From assembly GCA_907163375.1 (NCBI GenBank), contig CAJQUW010010459.1:124001-188000 (forward strand): a stretch of DNA of 64,000 nucleotides, written 5' to 3'. Position 1 is the stretch's first letter; the number at the start of each line of letters is the position of its first letter. Under the pieces are notes generated by a model. That model worked only from the letters and a program-made list of their open reading frames with translations, was not told the origin of the DNA and did no database searches. Source of the DNA: Prostheceraeus crozeri (lineage: Eukaryota; Platyhelminthes; Polycladida; Euryleptidae). This document shows, piece by piece, positions 14,838 to 26,951 of the stretch. A program made the translations under genes and the position numbers.

Positions 14838-15590
14838 TAGGGTCGACTCAAGAAAGCATCAGCATGTTGTGAAAGTTTTTATATGAAGAGATTCATTTTT
14901 TGCGGAGATAACGTTCCTGCGGTCCAAAAAATTATCTCAGCAGTTTCTTTTAAAACAAAATTTTTGCAATATATATACTACCGATATGAAGTCACTTTTT
15001 AAGTAGTATGAAACATGTTGGATTCAAAAAGGAATGAATGTCTGTTAACAAGCATCTTAATTAGGCGGAAATTTAGCTGATGATCTAGGAAATTTCATGG
15101 ACTGCATTGTAATACAAGTCCCTGCGAGTATTCAAGGAAACATTGACATCTTATTGCGCTCAATTAGTTGAGGTGTCAAGTTTTTAATTCAATTTTCGGC
15201 GGCATGATTTCTTGATTCACAAGGCGTCATTTCTTGAATCTGAATAGTAATGTGGACCCCTTTACATCTTTCAAATGTGATTGAAATCATTGTCCTTGAT
15301 TCTGTTTTTTGCTCTACCAGTGGCAGGTTGCTCATGATCTCGCGTAGGAAGATTCTCATGAGGTTGAGCATGAAAGTAATATCAGGTCATTCATTGCTAA
15401 TTCAACAAACAATTAACTCTCCAAGGCTGTCGACACGAACGATCTGTAAAATAATATAATTTCCCTCTGCATTATACCATATCATGATCAGTCAATTCCG
15501 TTGTAATTTCTTCAAAACTGCAAAAATTTGCATTTCTCACATTTGGTGACAATATGTCCCCCACGAGTTCATTTAATATAATCGAGAGAT
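14838..15590 (+). repeat. copy 2 of the diverged ~0.8-kb repeat
   Basis: Same block order as the copy at 14030, about 800 bp away in tandem, with many substitutions and small indels. A third, partial copy lies near 17990-18130. Confidence 0.7.
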
Positions 15591-15603
15591 ATAACCTCTT
15601 CTA

Positions 15604-15945
15604 ATTGTCAGACATGATCAAAGAAAAACACATGTAAATCAAATTGGACGCAGATTGCAGTTTTTGGCAAAAATGAAATTTTCGATGTTTTCTCTGATTA
15701 AACGAAAAGTACTTACAAAAGAACATTCAACCACATTCTCACATACATTGCCGATTAGATGCATGATAATAGCACATGCATATAATAGGAAATGACCTGA
15801 AGACATTCCATGCCAAAAATTATGACTCTAGGCTAAGTACTTTTCGCTTAATCAGAGAAAACATAGAAAATTTCATTTTTGCCAAAAACTGCAATCTGCG
15901 TCCAATTGGATTTACATGTGCTTTTCTTTGATCATGTCTGACAAG
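15604..15945. repeat. fold-back inverted repeat (MITE-like), arms ~110 bp
   Basis: The left arm (about 15604-15717, starting TTGTCAGACATGATCAAAG) is repeated in inverse orientation at about 15835-15945 with few mismatches. A ~115-bp spacer separates them. There is no ORF. The size and shape fit a MITE or a fold-back remnant. Confidence 0.75.
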
Positions 15946-15989
15946 AATAGGAACTCACTAGAACTCGGCAGACGTGCCGATTCGTAGTA

Positions 15990-16082
15990 GGCATAGGGTG
16001 TACATCATTCTGTGAAAGTTTCACTTTCGGCCGCATTCCCTGCTGAAACTCGTTCTGGCTGCCGGACTATTGAGATCAATGT
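15990..16082 (+). repeat. dispersed repeat, related to 20480-20560
   Basis: The block TGTGAAAGTTTCACTTTCGG...TGCCGGACTA recurs in diverged form near 20480-20560 (TGTGAAAGTCTAATCTTCGG...GGCGGACTAAT). Function unknown. Confidence 0.45.
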
Positions 16083-16324
16083 TAACTTATCAGAGCTTCT
16101 TGAATAGTAATTGATATGAGACAAATGTGTGTGCGTGTGTGTGTTCTTGTCACTAAATATCTACTTGATACATAGAAATAGATTGTTGTTTCAACAATAG
16201 ATTTTTATCAATTTCTATGACTTGATACGTGCATGCGTCCTTGCGTGCGTGTTCTAGTCACTAAAATATCTTTGGTTTTGACATCCAATGGAAGTCCGCT
16301 CTTCACTCAGTCATTATTGTCAGA

Positions 16325-16803
16325 TTGTTCCATAATTCTGCGAAAAATTGGACACAGAAGAGGCGATGGCCCTTCGCTTACGTATCTGCTGAACAGCTAG
16401 CAGCCTTAGTTGAAACTTCAGATTCCGATAGTGAGTATAACGACAGTGATTCAGTGAATCAGGGCGACGATAGTGATGAACCTGAAGATTCTGATTTTGA
16501 CGACAGTAGAAGTGACAGTGACACAAACTCAAGATGTATTTCAGTGGTCACCGATCGTATTCGTATAACATTTACAGGTTCTCCTGAATTGACCGTGAAT
16601 GTGGACGACAAAGACGACCGGTTATTTTATTGAACTTTATATGACTGAGGAGATTTTGCGAGTAATTGTAGCAGAAACAAATAGACGTATGCTTCACAGC
16701 TGCTACGATCAGAACTACCAACGCGCAGTCGTCATAGAAACTGGCGAGACATTGACATCGATGAACTACGGAAACTCATTGCTATGATCTACAATAATTG
16801 TTA
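16325..16803 (+). pseudogene. piggyBac transposase N-terminal relic (PGBD-like)
   Basis: The first frame (16325-16633) encodes an acidic Ser/Asp-rich N-terminus followed by RIRITFTGSPELTVNVDD. The next frame (16599-16787) continues with YFIELYMTEEILRVIVAETN, the classic start of the DDE_Tnp_1_7 (piggyBac) domain. A further frame (about 16735-16800) gives NWRDIDIDELRKLIAMIYNN, the next conserved block. Two frameshifts and loss of everything downstream, including the catalytic Asp residues, make it a dead fragment. Confidence 0.7.
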
Positions 16804-16809
16804 AGCAAG

Positions 16810-17989
16810 CGTGCCACTATTCTGAATACTGCACAGGGTGAGAGAGAACATCGCTGTTACTATTAGGAAATTGACAAACAATCAATTGCATCTTTAACGA
16901 GTTAACTTAAACCTGGCTTTTTCGCAGTTATGGAGTGCTATGTCTACTGGTCGTGGTCAGATGTCAGAGCAGGCCTTATTATTTTAATATTTACAGAAAT
17001 TGACGGACGTTCGCAATTTTTATTCAAGTTGTACACTATTGCAATGTGCACTTATCGATTTCTGTGTATTTATCTAATAGTAATCTATTCAGTCTATTGC
17101 AATTAAACAGGTTGTGTAGTTATTTATCACTTTAGAGAACAGTACATCATCAGACTATCTATCAATTGCAGCTGATCAATGTGATTTTGCTTGAGGTGTA
17201 GTCTACTGACCATTATATCATCTTGCACTTGCTTTTATGAGAAACCTGTTTGCCTAAGTTGATGAGTGTAATTTTTTTGTGAGTAGTGTATTGAATAAAT
17301 AGAAAATAACGTTTAAACAAAAATCTGCATATACTTGCAAAACATTTTTCGTTTTTTAACAAATACGTGCGCATTTTTAATAAAGAAAAAACAAAATAGA
17401 TTACGATTTCTGAGCAGCTGCCAGAGTGAGGATTTACGTGCGTGAGATAAACTAAAAATAGAAAACAAGCTGTCTGATAAGCTAAATAACAGGTCCGAAT
17501 TGCGTTTTGCAAAGATAAGTTTTTGAGATAGGAATAATTAATCTTCTCCCTTTGGCTGATGTGATTGGCCGTCGTTAAATGTGACTGAATTTAGGGAACA
17601 ATTCATTGCAACTTCAACAATATTGCTGTGACCAGGCTTTGACCAAAACATAATGCTAAATAAAAACGCTAAAGTAGTAAGTCATTAAAGAAATTCAATG
17701 TAATCGAATGCAAACACGAGATATTTTTACACATGTTCGCCAACTCGATTCAAATACTCATCGTCGTTCGAGTACTCGTCGAGTCGAGTGGAGTACTCGC
17801 GGGCCCTAGTGTTATTATCATGCTTCTAATCTGTGATGTATGCGAAACCGTAGTTAAATGTGACTAAAATTGGTCAAAATGATGTACCACATTTGCCGAC
17901 AGCATCGTAGTGTGTTCAGTTTCATAGACAAAGCACTAGTATGCTCCTCAGACGTGCAGATTCGTTGCCATAAGTTGTGCATCACATTG
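16810..17989. other. intergenic; possible hAT-type terminus near 17745-17807
   Basis: No gene is recognised. The GC-rich stretch ending ...GAGTACTCGCGGGCCCTAG at about 17745-17807 resembles the terminal inverted repeat of some hAT elements. I found no partner end, so this stays a weak suggestion. Confidence 0.3.
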
Positions 17990-18130
17990 AGTAGGGAAAA
18001 ATGAGTAAAAAAATTGAGTAAAATGCTATAATAAAGTGAAAACTTTCATACCAGAAGATTCAGCATTTCCACGGAGACTGAAGTGGGATCTGAAGAAATA
18101 TTTGATCAATTTTTGAAAGACAAGATTTTG
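17990..18130 (+). repeat. partial third copy of the 14030/14838 repeat
   Basis: AACTTTCATACCAGAAGATTCAGCATTTCCACGGAGACTG matches the 5' part of the two larger copies in order and spacing. Confidence 0.55.
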
Positions 18131-18152
18131 TACTTTATTCCTGTGTTTGCTG

Positions 18153-20275
18153 TTATTCTATGCGATATATATTTTTAACGAAAGGTTGCAACCTTGCGCG
18201 CACGCGCTGACAGAAAGTTACAGAAGGACAACAAGCAGCAGACTGAAAAGTGAGATTGAGAGCCTGTAGGTCTGACTTGAAGTAGTCATTTATGGACTGA
18301 GTCCGGCCTTGTCCTCTTCGAAAATGCTCAGAGGGTTGATTCAGGAGGACCAAGGAAAGCGGAATTTTGTTACCTCTGCCGAAGCTTCGCAGGCAGTGGG
18401 CAATCAGACGTTGACGACGTTGCCACAAGGTGACACTCAGAGGGGCAACACCAGTTCGCGCCAATAGCACTTTATTCGAGATTTTCTGCGGGTAGTGCAT
18501 GCCCAGAACGTTGCGGAGGAGAGACCTATGACCAGCATCCATGACCTGCCTTCTTGTGTCGGTAGCTGGAACTGCTTCTAAACTGTAGAGGAGTATGGGT
18601 TCTACGATGGATTGAAGTATTCGCACTTTCAGACGGTCTCGGACAGTGGAGTTAAAAATCTTCTTCAAAAGGTGAGATGCTCGCCAGGCCATGCATTTTC
18701 TCTCGTGAAAGTTGGAATCCGGTGACATGATGCGGCTGCCGAGGTACTTAAAGTCCTTACATACAGAAATTGTCTCTCCGGAAGTAAGAGAAAGTGATGG
18801 AGTGTTGTTGAAACCAAGATGTGGGACCTTGGTCTTTCTAGCGTTAATTTGAAGACCGACACGTGCACACTCTTCACGCAGCTTTAAGAGCGCGAGTTGG
18901 GCTGCTGGAGGGCTGTTGCAGATACGTGCCATGTCATCTGCGTACGCTAAGGCAGGGAGGGAGATCGCAGGATGTCTGGAGCTTCTGCGTTGGGTTAGAA
19001 CAAAGTGTCTCCTTGAAGGACTCCGGAACTTGTTCCGAACATCTCAGCCGGGCTGCTGGAGGTTTGTATGAACGATCTAGAGTCATTGTAAAAATCCATT
19101 ATAGGGAGACTAATGCGGGAGGAACGCCGTAGTAACTCAATATCAAGGAGATAGCAGGCCTGCTTACGGAGTCGAATGCTTTCCGAAAGTCTATAAAGAC
19201 AATGAATGCGGACTTTTGACGGGTTCTGCTGGTGTGAACGTTGAAGGATGAGCTGGTACGAAGTCTTGAATGGGAAGTGAAGTAGTGGAAGGAGCGGGTG
19301 AATTCAGAATTGTGCGGTAATGGGAGACGAGGAGGACCTTGCGATGACTGAACGATGAAGCGCGATGAGTGCGGCGGCTTTGCGGGGCCCCTATTAGTGA
19401 GAAGGTTGATGGCATTCCACGCAGCGCTATGACGGCAATTTTCAGTTGACAATTGGATATCGCAAACACTTTCAGAAACGTATTTTTCAAGGGCGTTGGC
19501 CTGTGTATACTCTAGGTATTCGATGACAGATCTAGCCTCATCACTATCGAAACCGTGTCTAGGAATCGCACTTCGCACTGTACGTCGAGCTTTTACGATG
19601 TTAGAGTCACATTCCTAATATGTCTTAGGAGTGTTGGCCTTGTGACGTGGAAGGATAGACGATGCAGACTCAACCGCTCTGCCGAAACACTCTGAAGAGT
19701 CGATTTTGTCCAAATGAAGAGCGTCGAGGAAAGCAGCTTTATATGCTGGCTCATCAAGCACAGACCAAAGCGGTCGGGGCGGAGGATGTCTGAAAAGAGG
19801 CCACTGGGCGTTAACGTTGCAAATGAGAAGACTATGATCAGATGTGACACATGGCGGACGGATTTTGGTAACCTTACTTACGCACTGCTTGAGCTTGGAA
19901 GGGCAGAAAATCCAGTCCAGTCGAGTGGTGCGCCCGTTCGGTCCGAAAAAGGTTGGCAGTTTGTTGAAGCGTTGACGCAGAGTTCTGTTTGTCGCAAATA
20001 GGTCTCTTGCTTGAACAAAGCAGGATAAGAAAGACGAGTTGATGTTAGGCGAACCGCAACTATTCTTCACTATGCGACCATCATTGGAGAGAGGCGCATT
20101 GAAATCACCGGCGGTGAGTTTAAGGTCATGAGATGGTAGATTGCCGATGAGGGCACCTACTTGATCGTATAGGTCCTCAGTTTCCGTCGAGTCGCAAACA
20201 GTTCCAGGGCAGTAGGAGTGTAGACACATGCCACGTGGAGGCGACGATCTTTGCCTATCGAAGCCCATCAATACC
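18153..20275 (-). mobile_element. decayed non-LTR retrotransposon (AP-endonuclease and reverse transcriptase)
   Basis: On the minus strand, 20271-19615 encodes the C-terminal part of an apurinic-endonuclease-type domain with AGDFNA, RLDWIFCPS and SDHSLLI motifs. 19578-19099 carries the pre-RT region and motif A (FIVFIDFRKAFDSVSRP). About 19060-19005 reads SSGVLQGDTL, and the YADD motif is at about 18945. 18932-18153 (259 codons) holds the thumb and C-terminal region (FKYLGSRI, VEPILLYSLEAV). The 5' end of the endonuclease is missing, and frameshifts plus a small deletion interrupt the RT. The arrangement suits an RTE- or R1-related element, but the clade is uncertain. Confidence 0.8.
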
Positions 20276-21715
20276 TATCGATTCCGATCAATACTAACTA
20301 TACTAAGCAAATCAATACGCGAATAGGACACTCAGACCTACGGAAACTGAGTCTCGTGTATGTTACGGCTCTCAGTATTTTAGTCGGAAACTAAAATCTG
20401 GCTTTAATTTCTTATAGGAAAATGAAGCGCTTGCTTCCTTTTCCGACTGGAAACCAAAACCTAATTGCATAACACCGGTGCATTATCTGTGAAAGTCTAA
20501 TCTTCGGCCCCGCTCCCTCCAAAAAACTCCTGCTGCGGCGGGCGGACTAATCAACATGCTTGCTGTACATTTACGCCCGTTCAGAACAAATACGAATCCT
20601 CGGGTATGGATCACAGTTGCCTGTGACTGATCATGTTTCTGTTGACAAATTGGAATGCAACGTAAGTGAGCGAAATCCTACGTTAATTTAACTTCTGCAA
20701 TGAAAATGTCAAGGGGCGCTCTGACATTTAAAAGTGACCTAATTGCTTACTTATAAAATAAAAAGTAGTGCACGCTAGAAGAAGGATATAATTAAGACAA
20801 TAAAAACATTAAATATTATAGACCTTGCTGAACGTCAGGATACTGAATACCACAGAGTTCTGCATAATGTAACACAAATGAATGCTGCAAGTAAGCAACC
20901 TAGGCGCATAAGTGTTTCTTTATTGATAATCCGCAGTAAATCAATAGAAACTGCAGGAAAGGAACTGACACTAGCATGCTAGAAAACGCAGCATGGCACA
21001 GACAACAAAAGTTCAAAAGAATACCACGTTTTTTTTCCTTTTTTTCAAAATAACCTATTTATATTCATTTTGAAGGAAGACATACGCATGTATCTTTGCA
21101 TAATGCAGCACTCCTTCGAAACGGAGTGATAGTTGAATCTCTTGCACTTTTATAAACAGCTTGTGGCACATTACATTTTCTGCTAGGTGAAAGCATTTTT
21201 TGGGTGCATTTGGGTGCAAACACATTTTCCCAAAATACATGCATAAGTTATGAATATGTCTGTATATATGAAGTGATGTATTTTCACGAATAACAGAACT
21301 TTCTCCATAAAAGAAATACGTGCGCAGTACATCTTACACGAATATTACCACATGGCCTCCAGAGGAGCTACATCACAATTTTCTTTGATTATTTCATGTT
21401 GTGAAAATTATAAAAAACTGAAAATTATTTGTTTTGCAAGATTCTGAAAGTGTAAATTCAAAATCAGCTTAAGCGTGCAATATGAAGATGTCCGCATTAG
21501 CAGATCTTACACGTAATTTGCCTAGTAAATCTCAAAATGAAGAGCACTCAACTGATGGAGATACATAGCAATTTTCTTAAAATTACACAGAATTAGCAAG
21601 TCTTAAAATGACACAGATATTCCAAATACATACATGTCGAACCGGATCGTCTGTTTGAGAATGATATGCGATCAAAGCTACACTTATCCGTGAAGAAAAT
21701 ACTTATTTTACGAAA
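20276..21715. other. intergenic, no gene recognised
   Basis: Contains the diverged dispersed repeat at 20480-20560 (partner of 15990-16082). Otherwise AT-rich with short ORFs only. Confidence 0.5.
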
Positions 21716-21895
21716 AAGGCAAAGTTAAATAACCAGCACAATGTTTCGAACGTCCACTGCATTTATTCTCGAAGTGGTAAAATGACAAATTGAAGAACCT
21801 GAGCAAAGTTTAATTGTCATTTTGCCACTTGAGAATAAAAGAAGTAGACATTCGATACGTTGTGCTGATTATTTAACTTTGCCTTCTTTCTGAAA
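21716..21895. repeat. short fold-back inverted repeat
   Basis: AAGGCAAAGTTAAATAACCA (left arm, about 21716-21793) is matched inversely by the right arm ending TTATTTAACTTTGCCTT (about 21817-21895), with scattered mismatches and a short loop. MITE-like hairpin with no ORF. Confidence 0.75.
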
Positions 21896-22756
21896 TATAC
21901 ATGCATAGTCCTAGGCCTATATGCAGTATTTTACATACCTTGTTATGTATATACTTCTCGGAAAAGTGTGGCTTTGATCGCATGTTATGTGGCATACAGT
22001 TTCAAGAATTTTCCGGAACTTCATTTCCGAATCGAATCGGAATACCATGCGTCAAATCGGATAATCAAATCGGACTGGCGAAAATTAAATGTGATTAGCG
22101 ATTTGTTTGGCCTTATGATGAGCCATTTTATTCTCTCATTCACCGTATGCTGTTTATTACAGCTTTAGGTCTGTCATAGCTGATTCTCCATCTCCTGATT
22201 CAATGGTGTACTGCTTGAAGACAATAACAAAATTGGCATGAAACATGGAATCAGATTAACTTTGTGGATAGAGACATAAACATCAAGCTACACTTCCTAT
22301 TTATTCTCCTTTTGCAAAATTTAAAAAATTCCGTCACACCTTTATTGTTTTAAAGCATCCGATCGACAGTTTCTTGAATCTCACGCTCTTTAAAATGTGA
22401 AGTTTCGGATTTTATCTCTCTGTTAAAACTTCATAATCGATTCAAAATGTCAGATTATGCCAGATACAATTTGTGTGCAGTTTTGTCTAGTATGCGTTTA
22501 GCTACTATGCTGAACAGATGTTGCAGATGAGCAAACATATATTGACTTCAATGTCATGCATGCTCGTCAGATGAAATTGTTGCACAACCACAAGTAAATA
22601 TTACTTTCCGATGAAATGACATTTTACTTGCCATCTTAAGATTTCATTGAGAACTGCCCCTCTTCAAAGCCCGAATGGATTCGCCGGTCTTCGTTGTCCG
22701 GATGATGACACTCGCCATTGGCTAGTGACTTCCCTTGAGCTCTAATCCCATTGCCC
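21896..22756. other. intergenic, no gene recognised
   Basis: Sequence 3' of the recombinase fragment on its minus strand. I see no recognisable gene. Confidence 0.5.
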
Positions 22757-23352
22757 TCATAATCGTGTGACCTCTGATTTTCTTTTTGTATAAAAGTTGT
22801 AATTATAGGTTGCTGCACCTTGGTTTATCGAGGCCGCAGGCCGAGAGTAATGGGCACTTGGATTTGGTGGGTCAAGGATCTTGCTCAATTCTTTTTCTTG
22901 TTCATTATTCTTTCTTTTATAGAGGCAAGCAGCATTTGATCTGTGACCAGTGCGACTCTTGATGAGATGTTCTTCAACCTTCTGGTGGAACAATTGGGTT
23001 GCACACGTCACCTTGCCAGAATGAGGAGTAATGTTTCCTTTTATATTTGCTATTTCAGCTGCTTTCGGCAGCAATTTACTCAGGGTATTGACTCCCATCG
23101 GCTGCTGGGAAAATCTTGGTTTACACTTTGAATGCAGAGGCTTCAGAGGTCGGCGGTAAAAGGTACCATCCGAAATCGTTGGTTCTTGTAAGCAGTTTAT
23201 GTATAAGTGCAGTATGTTGTGGATGGAGTGCGTATTATCTTCAATTTGATATTGTTTGATAGACTTATCCTCCATTTTTCGATCTTGAATGCCGCCACTG
23301 TACACTCTGTTGCCGTGTCCCGCGAATTGAACGTATTTTCTGTAAGAGTATT
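22757..23352 (-). CDS. Crypton/DUF3504-type tyrosine recombinase, C-terminal half (split by E1)
   Basis: This is the C-terminal, catalytic half of a tyrosine recombinase of the Crypton/ZMYM-QRICH1 (DUF3504) type. Visible motifs are FYRRPLKPLHSKCKPRFS, then MGVNTLSKLLPKAAEIA, the His-containing box ITPHSGKVTCATQLF, TGHRSNAACLYKR (GHRS plus the candidate nucleophile Tyr) and a hydrophilic tail. The reading frame runs open to the left end of element E1 at 23353. The N-terminal half lies at 45651-46137 in the matching frame, so one intact ORF was cut by the insertion. Neither half has internal stops, which suggests a recent insertion or a gene under selection until then. The second residue of the His box is Lys where Arg is usual, so catalytic activity is uncertain. 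It may be a domesticated gene or a Crypton transposon. Confidence 0.75.
23347..23352. repeat. 6-bp target site duplication of E1, left copy (AGTATT)
   Basis: AGTATT directly precedes the E1 terminus AGTAGTAAG. The identical hexamer follows the right terminus at 45651-45656. Confidence 0.9.
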
Positions 23353-23560
23353 AGTAGTAAGAAAACGGCGAACACTCGACCGGCGCGCCCCCCCTCTGGA
23401 ACGACAGAGTGTCGTGGTCGGCCGCCGTGGTGCTTCGAGTCTGACTCACCTCCCCTCTGGAACGACAGAGTGTCGTGGTGTGCCGGCCAAGTGGGTCCGA
23501 AAGGTTCGCTGACGTCCCCCCCCTCTGGAACGACAGAGTGTCGTGGTGGACTTGGGCGAC
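23353..23560 (+). repeat. E1 left terminal inverted repeat with three CTCTGGAACGACAGAGTGTCGTGGT units
   Basis: Begins AGTAGTAAGAAAACGGCG. It contains three C-run units, each followed by TCTGGAACGACAGAGTGTCGTGGT. Each unit holds the 15-bp palindrome ACGACAGAGTGTCGT. Mirrored at 45450-45650. Confidence 0.85.
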
Positions 23561-23599
23561 CGCCAGGTTTTGACTTGAGGCTATAGTGTGTGATGATTT

Positions 23600-24660
23600 T
23601 CGAGAAACCGACGGAGTTAGAATTTTGGTCGTTTTGGGCTGTAGCGCCAAAACGAAGCATCGGATGGGAAAACGGAGGCAAGATTCGGATTCAGCGTGAA
23701 ATTCTGCATCGGTATGGTGAGTTTCAAGTCAATCGGAGAGAAAAAGTTTCGCTGACGTCCCCCCCCCCGGCACCGACCTTCCAACTTTGCTTCCAGTGGA
23801 CGGATTTTGTCGTGCCATAGCTCGTTTGAAAGCTATGAGTGAGACAAATTCACTGAAAGAATCGGCTTGTTCATATCTGTCTTCGTTTAGATGTGAGACG
23901 CCATTTAAGATTTTGGGACATTGGCGAAAAACGACAGAGTTAGAATTTTGGACGTTTTGGGCTGTAGCTTCAAAACGAAGCATCGGATGGGAAAACGGAT
24001 TTCAGATTTGGAATCAGCGTCAAATTCTCTATCAACATGGTGAGTTTCAAGTCAATAGGAGAGAAAAAATTTTCAACATTTTTCGAAAAAAACGACAGAG
24101 TTAGAATTTTGGACGTTTTGGGCTGTAGCGCCAAAACGAAGCATCGGATGGGAAAACGGAGGCCAGATTCGGATTCAGCGTGAAATTCTGCATCGGTATG
24201 GTGAGTTTCAAGTCAATCGGAGAGAAAAAGTTTCGCTGTCGTGCCATAGCTCGTTTGAAAGCTATGAGTGAGACAAATTCACTGAAAGAAACGGCTTGTT
24301 CATATCTGTCTTCGTTTAGATGTGAGACGCCATTTAAGATTATGGGACATTGGCGAAAAACGACAGAGTTAGAATTTTGGACGTTTTGGGCTGTAGCGCC
24401 AAAACGAAGCATCGGAGAGCAAAACGGATTTCAGATTTGGAATCAGCATCAAATTCTCTATCAACATGGTAAGTTTCAAGTCAATCGGAGAGTTTCAAGT
24501 CAATCGGAGAGAAAAATTTTGAACATTTTTCGAAAAAACGACAGAGTTAGAATTTTTGCGATGGCTGTGGGCTGTAGCGCCAAAACGAAGCATCGGATGG
24601 GAAAACGGAGGCCAGATTCGGATTCAGCGTCAAATTCTACTTGGAAGTGGTGTATTTTCA
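23600..24660 (+). repeat. E1 left subterminal repeat array
   Basis: The block AGTTAGAATTTTGG...GGCTGTAGCGCCAAAACGAAGCATCGGA occurs about five times (near 23613, 23939, 24097, 24367 and 24546). Between copies sits a second block, GTGCCATAGCTCGTTTGAAAGC...GAGACGCCATTTAAGATT (near 23811 and 24239). ORFs through this region are read-through of the repeats, not supported genes. Related blocks lie in the second element at 46995-47180. Confidence 0.8.
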
Positions 24661-24719
24661 GCTCAATCGGAGCACTAGAACCGGAGATATACGGGTTTTT
24701 AGTGTTTGGATGATGGGTA

Positions 24720-24775
24720 TTACGTCATCTGCTGATCGCCACACGCCATATAAGCTGGGAACCGACAGAGACTTG
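24720..24775 (+). promoter_or_regulatory. promoter of the left coiled-coil gene (CRE-like site, weak TATA)
   Basis: TTACGTCA (24720-24727) is an ATF/CREB-type site. CATATAAG (24747-24754) is a TATA-like box. About 50 bp downstream, AACG|GTAAGTCG at 24800/24801 is a good splice donor, so a non-coding first exon (about 24777-24800) is likely. The right-arm copy has a better TATA (TATATAAG). Confidence 0.55.
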
Positions 24776-24800
24776 TCATTCAGACGAGAGATTGCCAACG

Positions 24801-25795
24801 GTAAGTCGTCTCTCTGAGCTCCGATGATAGCTTCGGACATTCCAAATTCCGGGTTTCTGAAAGAAACCGACTTAGAAAATTTCATTGCTGAAGGCGTCAG
24901 ACTTAGAAGGTTAGCCAGAGATGGCCTTCGTCTCCGGCCATAAAAGCTCCAAAACTTTAAAAGCTTGACACTTTGCTTCTACAGACTGTTGATTGATCAA
25001 AAAGGTTTCGGGTCGCTATAACTGCATAAGTGATAGACTACTTATAAATTTCATAAGTAGTCGTTAAAGTTGAAAAATTTAAACATATACTTTTGGAGGT
25101 TTTCTGGGGTTTTTGCACCCTGCTGAAGTCAATGAAAGCATTTATAATGTGTCGAGCAGTCTTCGACCTGATAAGCGGCTCTTTGACATGAAAGCGAGCA
25201 AGACAAGGAGAGTTTGCTGTAAGATTCACTGACAGGGTTATGCCATCGGGAACGGCGACGAGTGCCGTAGTGATAGTTGTGGCAAGGGAGTGTGTCATAG
25301 TCTTAGACTGTAACCGCTGGGACAAACTCATGTCTCATGTTGGGATTTTAACACAGTCTCAAGTAGCACTTTGAACGCCAATCGGTTGAGTTTAGTTTCT
25401 TGTCATGGGTGGCCTCTAAACATCTCCCATTGCAAAACGTGGTGATATTGGGATCCTTTGCTGCTATCAAGTGATCAAAGCATTACTTGGAATGTTTCCA
25501 TCGGGTTTTCAAGTATGTGGAGTTGTCATGGCTACTCAGATTTCAAATTTAACTAAGTCTAAGGCACTTTGAGGGGTTTAGATCCCAGCTACTGATCACT
25601 ACTCTGATTGGCGTTGCTGTTACCACTTCAGGGGCAGTGACAATGATGTCTTCAGCTGTAAAAGGGTATCGGGCTAGATCTCTCATTCTAGTGATCAGTA
25701 CAGGCCTTCGGTTGTTATACTATCGAGTGCCACTCGCTATACTCTCTATATCATTCCTCACTAAGTGTAAATTTGTTTACCGTTTTTCGCTTCAG
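24801..25795 (+). other. predicted 5' intron of the left coiled-coil gene
   Basis: Donor GTAAGT at 24801 and acceptor TTTTTCGCTTCAG at 25783-25795, just before the exon bearing the start codon. It includes one copy of the sequence that is triplicated in the right arm. No gene is seen inside. Confidence 0.5.
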
Positions 25796-25816
25796 AAATT
25801 ATGAAAATTTCATAAT

Positions 25817-26914
25817 ATGAAGACCAGTTTCAAACTGTGTCAATGCCGGAAGGTATTCCGAGCTGACGCCTTCAAGAAACACGCTTGCACTAGCAAGAAA
25901 CAGATAGGGGTCGCTCGCTACTATTGCGGAGCCCACAAAGTCAGTCGCTTAAGTGAGCGGCAGGAGGATTGGCACTCACAACACAGCGAGTGTCAAACAG
26001 GCGAAGTAGGCGAAGAAGAACGGAGTTCACTCTTCGCCACTGAGCTCCGTTCTTTGGAGCTACAATCCGCCATTGAAGCGATTGCCGCTGTATCCTCACT
26101 TAGTAGCGAGAGCTCGCTGTCCAGCAGCGATAGTGAGGAGGAGGAGAGAGAGCTACAGTCGCAACCTATCGAGAACGTCGACCTCGATCGCGAGACCCCT
26201 ACAGCCGTAACTGCGAGCGGAATTGCAACGCAATGTCGCAATTTTGTCAAGCGCCCGCCGGTGATCGCCGAACGGGAGAAACTAAAGAAAGAGGTGGAGA
26301 AGTTGAAGGAGGAGGCCTTCTCATACAAGGCAAAGTATGAAGACCTAAAGAACGTGGCCGGAGAGATGAAGAAGGTGAAGGAGAGATTAAGCGAGCGGGA
26401 TGGCGAGTTGGAGCAGGAGAGGCTCAAGACTCTCGAGGGGAAAGCCAGAGAAGAGGCTTTGCTAGCAGAGAGGGAAAGTAGGGAGAAGGAGATACGAAGG
26501 TTGAAGGAGGAAGTGGAGAGACTCCGTGTGCAGATGGCTAAGGTTGTCGAGACGACCCACGAGCTGCACCGTTCGGCGCAGCTGGTGGATCGCGATCGAA
26601 GGGTGCGTTCCAGTCGTCTGCACATCCCTATTAGAAAGGGGAGAGTAGCAGAAACTCCTCTCTTGTACGAGCGTGGAAGAGGGGAGAAATGCTACTCTTG
26701 GGTGAAGAAAGGGGTGGAGTGTCTACACTTCACCTTCGATCATCGTGATCCGATCTCGAATTTCCTTTATGAGGAAGCGTCCGAGAAGATCTGTAAGTAA
26801 AAATGACTAAATTAAAATGTAAGATGATAACTCACTACTTCCTTCTTTACAGACATCCAAGAGAAGCGACCACCCACCCCGTTGCCGGAGCCGCAGTCGA
26901 AACAGCAAGCCTGA
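25817..26914 (+). CDS. E1 left-arm Cys/His and coiled-coil protein, spliced (~345 aa)
   Basis: I do not recognise the family. The N-terminus has two Cys/His clusters that could bind zinc: CQCRKVFRADAFKKHAC (residues ~8-24) and YYCGAHKV...WHSQHSEC (~35-59). A Ser/Glu-rich acidic stretch follows (~90-115). A long charged coiled coil spans about residues 150-255 (EKLKKEVEKLKEEAF... through REKEIRRLKEEVERLRVQM), then a basic linker and a conserved-looking C-terminal segment (CLHFTFDHRDPISNFLYEEA). A 60-bp intron is predicted (GTAAGT at 26793, CAG ending 26852). Splicing replaces a stop three codons later with a Pro-rich tail ending at 26914. In this arm an upstream ATG with a 4-codon ORF precedes the start, unlike the right arm. 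It could be a DNA-binding or scaffold protein, but that is inference. Confidence 0.7.
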
Positions 26915-26951
26915 GTCCCTATCCCACACCCCGAGAACGCCACAAACGGCT

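Noticed and set aside
23787..24713. ORFs of 100-180 codons in the E1 subterminal region
   Set aside because: They repeat the same peptide blocks because the DNA is a repeat array, and the mirror region and other copies do not keep the same frame.
25993..26625. 210-codon ORF antisense to the coiled-coil gene (and its mirror 41757-42389)
   Set aside because: Ser/Leu-rich translation of the opposite strand of a Glu/Lys-rich coiled coil. No promoter, no splice sites, typical shadow frame.
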